From: an uncultured Verrucomicrobia subdivision 3 bacterium
Lineage (GTDB): Bacteria > Verrucomicrobiota > Verrucomicrobiia > Limisphaerales > UBA11358
Length of the DNA: 58,852 bases
Direction of reading: 5' to 3'
Assembly: GCA_903827955.1 (NCBI GenBank)
Contig: CAIKKJ010000168.1
Span: 1-58,852 of the forward strand
Shown: positions 54,160-58,852 of the stretch, piece after piece
How positions within the stretch are numbered: the first letter of the stretch is position 1
Layout: each line of letters starts with the position of its first letter
The notes under the pieces: generated by a model
Database searches by the model: none
Told to the model about the DNA's origin: nothing
Seen by the model: only the letters and a program-made list of their open reading frames with translations
Made by a program: the position numbers and the translations under genes

Positions 54160-55011
54160 TCACTTTTTCAGGAACGCTTCTTCGACGGCGAGGATTTGTT
54201 CGTCTACAGCCTCAATCAGTCGTGCAAGAATTTCTGAACTCAAGCCGAGCGTGGCCCACGCCTTGTCGTCGAGCGGCGAGATAAATTGCTCGCCAGAACT
54301 GCCGATGCCCATGGCGTTCACCAGATGGTCGGCGATGTGGACGACGGAGGCTTCCATCTTCGCCACGCTGCTGTCCGGCGCGTGATGAAACGCCACGGCC
54401 TGCACGAGCGCGGCGGGATAGCTCCAGCTTTGCAACAGCTCGGCGGCAATTTGCTGGTGGTCGAAGCCAAGAATTTTTTTCTCCGCGTCACGCAGGAGAA
54501 TCCTTTCGCGCTGATACAATTCAAAAACCATTTTTGCCGATTCCGGCGCTTGCAACATCAGCACGAGCCGGCCGACATCGTGCAGGAGTCCGGCGACGAA
54601 AAATTTATCCGGCTTGGGCAAACGCCGTTCCATCGCCAGCAGCCGCGCGGTGATGCCGACGGCGAGACTGTGGCGCCAAAAGGAATCTTTGTTCACCAAA
54701 TTGTCTGGCACGCCTTTGAATTGTTCGAGCACGCTCGACGCGACGATCATGTCTTGGATTTGCTGGATGCCGAGCAAGCTCACCGCCTCGGCCACGGTGC
54801 TCAGGCGATTGGCAAAACCAAAAAACGGACTGTTCGCGAGCCGCAACAGGCGCGCGGTGAGGTCGGGGTCTTTTTGAATCGCGTCGCCGATGGTGTTCAA
54901 GTTGCACTGCGGCGATTGCAGCGCGGCTTCAATTTCCTGTAACACCGGGCCGTAGGAACCAAGGCTGCGCGGCACGGCGGCGACCATGCTTTTGATGGAG
55001 GGAGAGTTCAT
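54160..55011 (-). CDS. HDOD-domain signalling protein
   Basis: 283 residues. HDOD core: LTARLLRLANSPFFGF, AVSLLGIQQIQDMIVAS and LLHDVGRLVLMLQ with the HD pair retained, then AVAFHHAPDSS. HDOD proteins, mostly without hydrolase activity, mediate signal transduction with second messengers or phosphorelays. The start overlaps the stop of the upstream gene by four bases. Confidence 0.9.
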   Translation of the reverse strand: MNSPSIKSMVAAVPRSLGSYGPVLQEIEAALQSPQCNLNTIGDAIQKDPDLTARLLRLANSPFFGFANRLSTVAEAVSLLGIQQIQDMIVASSVLEQFKGVPDNLVNKDSFWRHSLAVGITARLLAMERRLPKPDKFFVAGLLHDVGRLVLMLQAPESAKMVFELYQRERILLRDAEKKILGFDHQQIAAELLQSWSYPAALVQAVAFHHAPDSSVAKMEASVVHIADHLVNAMGIGSSGEQFISPLDDKAWATLGLSSEILARLIEAVDEQILAVEEAFLKK

Positions 55012-55355
55012 GACTTGGCCGGATTCAGGTTGCGCCGCGCCTGCCGCAGCAGCATAAGTTTGAAAATTTCCGCCGGCACGGGGCCGAAGTCATCCGGCTT
55101 CCAAAAACGCGCGCGGAGTTCCGCCGTGATTTTGACCAGCGTTTCCGGCGGCAACTGCGCGAGCGGGTCATGCGCCTTGGCCTGTTCTTCACTGGCTTCC
55201 ACGTCCACCTCGACGATGCCCCAAGTTTGCAGGATGCCGATCTGGCGCTCACTCAATTCGCAGCCGCTGGGTGCGAGCAGCATCCCGTCAATGTTCTTCA
55301 CATCGCGGGCGACGACCATGCCGGGCTGCAATTCTTCTGATTTGACACGAATCAC
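55008..55355 (-). CDS. Small protein with DUF3391-like N-terminus
   Basis: 115 residues. SEELQPGMVVARDVKNIDGMLLAPSG resembles the N-terminal segment (DUF3391-like) that precedes HD-GYP domains, but the HD-GYP part is missing; the remaining residues are charged and helical (VDVEASEEQAKA). It is the first gene of the three-gene operon with HDOD and the GAF-like protein. It may feed a signal to HDOD. Confidence 0.65.
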   Translation of the reverse strand: MIRVKSEELQPGMVVARDVKNIDGMLLAPSGCELSERQIGILQTWGIVEVDVEASEEQAKAHDPLAQLPPETLVKITAELRARFWKPDDFGPVPAEIFKLMLLRQARRNLNPAKS

Positions 55356-55394
55356 GTTTATCCATCGGCGGAAAACGTCCTTTACTTGAGGTAA

Positions 55395-55532
55395 ATCACG
55401 GCTGTGGCGCTCCAGTCAAATTATGAGGTAAACGGGGTCGCGAGCCGCGGCCAGCAGACGACAAATCTTGTCGGCGCGATGAACAATACCAATCCGCCGT
55501 CGCCGTCGTTCTACCGCACGGTCACGCCGTAA
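55395..55532 (+). pseudogene. Small C-terminal gene remnant
   Basis: Reading from 55395 (after a TAA) gives a 45-residue stretch, NYEVNGVASRGQQTTNLVGA and MNNTNPPSPSFYRTVTP, ending with TAA at 55532. It is coding-like, with an ending like the C-terminus of a secreted protein, but has no start and no upstream body. This is the only content I see in the 250 bases between the HDOD operon and the flavoenzyme gene. Confidence 0.3.
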
Positions 55533-55606
55533 TCGAAGCGGAAAAAATGCAATAGCGTGGCATCTTCAAAATGCCGCGCCGGTTTTTGTGGAGAAGAAAA
55601 TTTCCA

Positions 55607-56845
55607 CTACATTTTCGATGCCTGTCCGCCAAGAATTTTTGCGAGCAGCCCCAGCGCGCGTTCGGCCTGCGTGACGTAGGGATTGGATTTGTCCCAGACA
55701 TAACCCGCGAGCACCGAGCACACTTGCCGCATGATGTCGGGATTTTTGTTCGCCGCGAAAAAAATCTGCGGCAGCTTGCCGTCATACCAGCCAGCAACGT
55801 AGGCGCGGAACGTGTTGATGCCTTGCATGACATGGTCGGCGTATTCCACCTGCCAGTCCACCGCCTCGCCGCGCAACTGCCGCGTCAGAACTTTTGCTGC
55901 GCGATTAGCCGACGCGAACGCCAGCGACACGCCGGAACTGAACACCGGGTCGAGAAATTCCGTCGCATTGCCCACCAGCGCGAACCGCTCGCCGTAAAGC
56001 TGTTTCACTGCGCACGAGTAGCCGCTGATGCGTTGCGCCGGCATGACGAATTCCATTTTCGCGAGCCGCTTCGCCGCGTTCGGATCGCCCATCAGAATCG
56101 CACGGAGCTGCGCGTCCGGCTCGCCGGGAAATTGTTTGAAAAACTCCGGCGTCGCCACCACGCCGACGCTCGTCTTGCCGTTGGAAAACGGGATGATCCA
56201 GATCCACGCGTCCTGTGGGTGCATGCAAATCCAGATTTTTCCCTCCTCGCGTTCCGCCGGGCGCGCGTCGCCGGTGACGTGCGTGAACAGCGACTCGCGC
56301 ACCGGAAAATTCGACGGCAATTCTAAATCCAGCAAGCGCGGCAGCACGCGACCGTAGCCGCTGCAATCTAAAATGAATTTTGCCCGCACCTGAAATTTTT
56401 CGCCGTCGGGCGCTTCAATCGTCGCTGACGCGTGCGTTGGCTCGAAGTTCACCGCCGTGACGCCGTGCCGATACAAAATTTCCACGCCGCGCGCCGCGAC
56501 CGCGTCCGCCAGCGCCTTGTCGAAATCCCCGCGCGGCACTTGGTAGGTGTATTTGAATCCGTCGGTGAACTGGTTGGCGAAATCGAAGTTGCAGGTCTCG
56601 TCGCCGCGCAAAAATACCGCGCCGTTCTTGCGCATGAAACTTTTTTGTTCGATGGCGTCCAGCAGCCCTGCCTCTTGCAGGAGCGTCATGCTGCTCGGCA
56701 ACATGGATTCGCCGATGACGAAGCGCGGGAAAGTCTGCTTCTCGACGACGAGCAGCTTGAAGCCTTCGCGCTGCAACAGCGCCGCCGCGCTTGAACCCGC
56801 CGGGCCAGCGCCAATGATTAAAACATCCGTCTCAACTGTTTTCAT
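55607..56845 (-). CDS. FAD-dependent halogenase/geranylgeranyl-reductase-like enzyme
   Basis: 412 residues. FAD-binding GAGPAGSSAAALLQREG, a VIGESMLPSS motif of the flavin halogenase group, and GNATEFLDPVFSSGVSLAFAS. Flavin-dependent enzymes of this kind occur in flexirubin and aryl-polyene pigment clusters. The WxWxIP-like segment here reads WIWIIP, so halogenation or another oxidation is possible. It is downstream of an ammonia-lyase gene on the minus strand, two bases apart, which supports a pigment role. Confidence 0.8.
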   Translation of the reverse strand: MKTVETDVLIIGAGPAGSSAAALLQREGFKLLVVEKQTFPRFVIGESMLPSSMTLLQEAGLLDAIEQKSFMRKNGAVFLRGDETCNFDFANQFTDGFKYTYQVPRGDFDKALADAVAARGVEILYRHGVTAVNFEPTHASATIEAPDGEKFQVRAKFILDCSGYGRVLPRLLDLELPSNFPVRESLFTHVTGDARPAEREEGKIWICMHPQDAWIWIIPFSNGKTSVGVVATPEFFKQFPGEPDAQLRAILMGDPNAAKRLAKMEFVMPAQRISGYSCAVKQLYGERFALVGNATEFLDPVFSSGVSLAFASANRAAKVLTRQLRGEAVDWQVEYADHVMQGINTFRAYVAGWYDGKLPQIFFAANKNPDIMRQVCSVLAGYVWDKSNPYVTQAERALGLLAKILGGQASKM

Positions 56846-56847
56846 GG

Positions 56848-58407
56848 TTATTTATCGAGACCAAAAATTTTCTGCACTTCATCCGACCGCAACAGCGCGG
56901 TCACATCTTCAATATCTTCAAACAGCGGTCGGTCGTTTTTCAGTTGCGGCGAAAGCTCGCGCACGAGGGCGTGGAGTTTTTTGTAGTCGCCGCCCATCAC
57001 TTTTTTCGGCGCGCGCAAATCCGCCGCCTGTATCAGCGCGAGCGTTTCGATGGCGAGAATTTTCCAACACAGCGGCAGCACCGTGCGTGTCATCTTCGCC
57101 GCGTGCGTGCCCATGCTGACGACGTCCTGGTTGTTTGCGTTCGTAGAAATCGTTTGGATGGACGCGGGCATTCCGAGCAGCCGCGCTTCCGCCGCGAGGG
57201 ACGTGGCGAGCAATTGCGCGCCGCCGAAGCCGGTGTTCAAACCCGGCGCGCCGCCCGCGAGCAACGGCGGCAGGCCGCGGCTGTAACGCCAGTTCACGAG
57301 CCGCTCAATCTGCCGCTCGGCAAGCAAGGCGACTTTGATCAACCCCATTCGCAAATAGTCGCTGACCATCGCGATTTGCTGGCCGTAAAAATTTCCGCCG
57401 TGGATGACCATTTGCGTGTCGGGAAAAATCAGTGGGTTGTCCGTGCTGGCGTTAAGTTCACGCGTGACGACTTCCGCGACGTGCCAGTGCGCCTCCTGAA
57501 ATGCGCCCAGAATCTGCGGCGCGCAGCGGAGCGAATACGGATCTTGAATTTCCGTGCCGGGGTCAACAGCCTTCGCGGTCGTGCCCCATTGGTGGTCGTC
57601 AATGCGCTTCGCAAAATCGGGATGCGTGCGGAGCGAAGTGCTGATGCGTTGCGCGACGAGCGACTGGCCGCGAAAGCCGCGCGCCTTGTGGATTTGCTGG
57701 CAGAGCGCCTCCGGTTCGCCATCGAGCACTTGGAAGAGGCACGCGGTCAGCAGTTCCGACCAGCGCAAAATCTTCTCCGCCTCGTGCGTGGCGAGCGCGG
57801 CGAGGCCGGTCATCACGGACGTGCCGTTTACGAGCGCGAGACCTTCTTTGCAGCGCAGTTGGAGTGGCTTGAGTTTGAATTTTTTCAGCGCGACCGTTGC
57901 CGAAAGGCGTTTTCCGCCAACATTCGCGTGTCCAAAACCGACGAGCAGCCGCGCCATGTGGGCGAGCGGAACGAGGTCGCCGCTCGCGCCGACGGAACCT
58001 TCGCTGGGGATTTCTGGCAAAATATTTTTGTTCAGTGCGGCGACGAGCAGTTCCAAAAGTTCCTCGCGCACGCCGGAAAAGCCGCGCGCCAACGTGTTCG
58101 CGCGGGCGAGCATGATGGCGCGGGTTTCGACTTCGGAAAAAAGCCTTCCCTGCCCGACGGACAAATGATGCAGCAGGTTGATCTGGTGTTGCGCGAGGTC
58201 GGCGTCACTCACGCGGAAGCCGCTCAACGGGCCAAAGCCGGTGTTGATGCCGTAGATCGCGCGCGGCTGCGCGGCGAGTTTTTCCACGAGCTGGCGGCTG
58301 CGGCGGATTTGCGGGCGCGCACCGGCGGCGAGCGTGCAGGAAATTTTCTGCGTAGAAATTTGCCAAGTCTCGGCGAGGGTGAGTTTATGTCCGTTCAGTG
58401 CGATCAT
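56848..58407 (-). CDS. Aromatic amino acid ammonia-lyase, probably tyrosine type
   Basis: 519 residues from the ATG at 58407; the longer frame adds a non-homologous start that overlaps the divergent gene. MIO prosthetic group from A141-S142-G143 (SVGASGDLVPLAHM). The selectivity region reads NLLHHLSVG (H81-L82), like the His-Leu pair of Rhodobacter tyrosine ammonia-lyase and unlike the Ser-His of histidine ammonia-lyases. Y52 (IYGINTGFGP) is catalytic. Likely product: 4-coumarate, the starter for flexirubin/aryl-polyene pigments. Confidence 0.85.
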   Translation of the reverse strand: MIALNGHKLTLAETWQISTQKISCTLAAGARPQIRRSRQLVEKLAAQPRAIYGINTGFGPLSGFRVSDADLAQHQINLLHHLSVGQGRLFSEVETRAIMLARANTLARGFSGVREELLELLVAALNKNILPEIPSEGSVGASGDLVPLAHMARLLVGFGHANVGGKRLSATVALKKFKLKPLQLRCKEGLALVNGTSVMTGLAALATHEAEKILRWSELLTACLFQVLDGEPEALCQQIHKARGFRGQSLVAQRISTSLRTHPDFAKRIDDHQWGTTAKAVDPGTEIQDPYSLRCAPQILGAFQEAHWHVAEVVTRELNASTDNPLIFPDTQMVIHGGNFYGQQIAMVSDYLRMGLIKVALLAERQIERLVNWRYSRGLPPLLAGGAPGLNTGFGGAQLLATSLAAEARLLGMPASIQTISTNANNQDVVSMGTHAAKMTRTVLPLCWKILAIETLALIQAADLRAPKKVMGGDYKKLHALVRELSPQLKNDRPLFEDIEDVTALLRSDEVQKIFGLDK

Positions 58408-58486
58408 CACAGAAAACTTGAAGGCAGATTCAACAACAAATGGCTTGAACACGCAAGCGCCGCAGTGTTTGCTGGCGCGAATTTTC

Positions 58487-58852
58487 ATGGCAGAAAAATC
58501 CGTCATCATCATCGGCGCGGGTCTCGCGGGTCTCGCGACGGGTTGCTACGCGCGGATGAACGGCTATCGCACGCTCATCGTCGAGCATTACAGCGAGCCG
58601 GGCGGAGTGGCGAAAGCGTGGCGGCGCGACGGTTACCTGATCGACGGCGGCGTGCATTATCTGATGGGCCACCGCCCCGGTCTCGCGTGCCACAAACTTT
58701 ACCGCGAGCTGGGCGTGTTCAAGGGACGGAAATTTCCCGACCTCGACGACTACGTTTATTTCATTGATGAGCCAACTGGCAACCGCGTCAGCTTCACGCC
58801 GGACCTGGATAAGTTGACGCGCGACCTCATCGCCATCGCCCCCGAGGACGCG
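58487..58852 (+). CDS. Phytoene-desaturase-like FAD oxidoreductase (3' end cut)
   Basis: 122 residues are visible from the ATG at 58487 with no stop before the window ends. MAEKSVIIIGAGLAGLATGC is an FAD-binding Rossmann start, followed by EPGGVAKAWRRDGYLIDGG, as in carotenoid desaturases and related oxidases. It is transcribed away from the ammonia-lyase with 79 bases between, and probably belongs to the same pigment cluster. Confidence 0.85.
   Translation, partial: MAEKSVIIIGAGLAGLATGCYARMNGYRTLIVEHYSEPGGVAKAWRRDGYLIDGGVHYLMGHRPGLACHKLYRELGVFKGRKFPDLDDYVYFIDEPTGNRVSFTPDLDKLTRDLIAIAPEDA

Noticed and set aside
56944-58767. 607-residue plus-strand open frame
   Set aside because: Shadow of the ammonia-lyase gene; arginine-rich, no domain. 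The true plus-strand gene starts at 58487 in another frame.

Overview
The window looks like a chromosomal segment from a member of the Verrucomicrobiota, possibly a Pedosphaera/Limisphaera-like lineage. This is inferred from gene content, not from a search: a Bat operon with a DUF4381 protein, a Planctomycete-type cytochrome c, a Pur/DUF3276 protein, LpxD (an outer membrane with lipid A), a membrane-fused pterin dehydratase, and a moderately high GC content. No rRNA, tRNA, CRISPR array, transposase or phage gene was seen. Both window edges cut genes.

Layout. 1-4636: Bat-type operon (DUF58, DUF4381, VWA, VWA-TPR fusion, Q/K-rich BatC-like protein). 4697-11091: a YebC-like regulator facing a cytochrome, a DUF2264 protein and dnaE. 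11208-20506: surface-polysaccharide island with two sulfotransferases (one frameshifted), an MsbA-like exporter, five glycosyltransferases and a polysaccharide deacetylase. 20526-28418: a broken MobA-like remnant, cstA, nadD, rsfS, a Pur protein, PhoH-PIN, rpmE, prfA and a HAD phosphatase. 28468-37571: another glycosyltransferase, a flippase-like protein, an M20 peptidase, argS, a PTS EIIA, an M50-like protease, pyrE, and two proteins, one of them FemAB-like. 37912-43440: dnaK, groES, groL and a DEAD-box helicase. 43520-48030: membrane proteins, including a pilin-like-tail protein, a GYF_2 protein and a membrane-anchored pterin dehydratase, then a metallo-beta-lactamase-fold enzyme and a DUF2721 protein. 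48111-53406: an oxidoreductase, lpxD, an AraC regulator, an outer-membrane-like protein and dprA. 53413-55355: a three-gene HDOD signalling operon. 55607-58852: the edge of a probable aryl-polyene/flexirubin-type pigment cluster (halogenase-like flavoenzyme, tyrosine-type ammonia-lyase, desaturase-like flavoenzyme).

The most unusual DNA is between the genes. There are at least three kinds of intergenic repeat: a GC-rich twin hairpin (31830-31973), a CGCGAAATA palindrome in two copies (33756 and 39854), and low-complexity stutter repeats (AACTT/GAAAC-like or TGAGGCG-like words) that repeatedly sit directly in front of start codons (nadD, HAD gene, GT2 gene, pyrE, groL). Several highly expressed genes have no Shine-Dalgarno sequence. 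Gene decay is visible in two places through single-base deletions.
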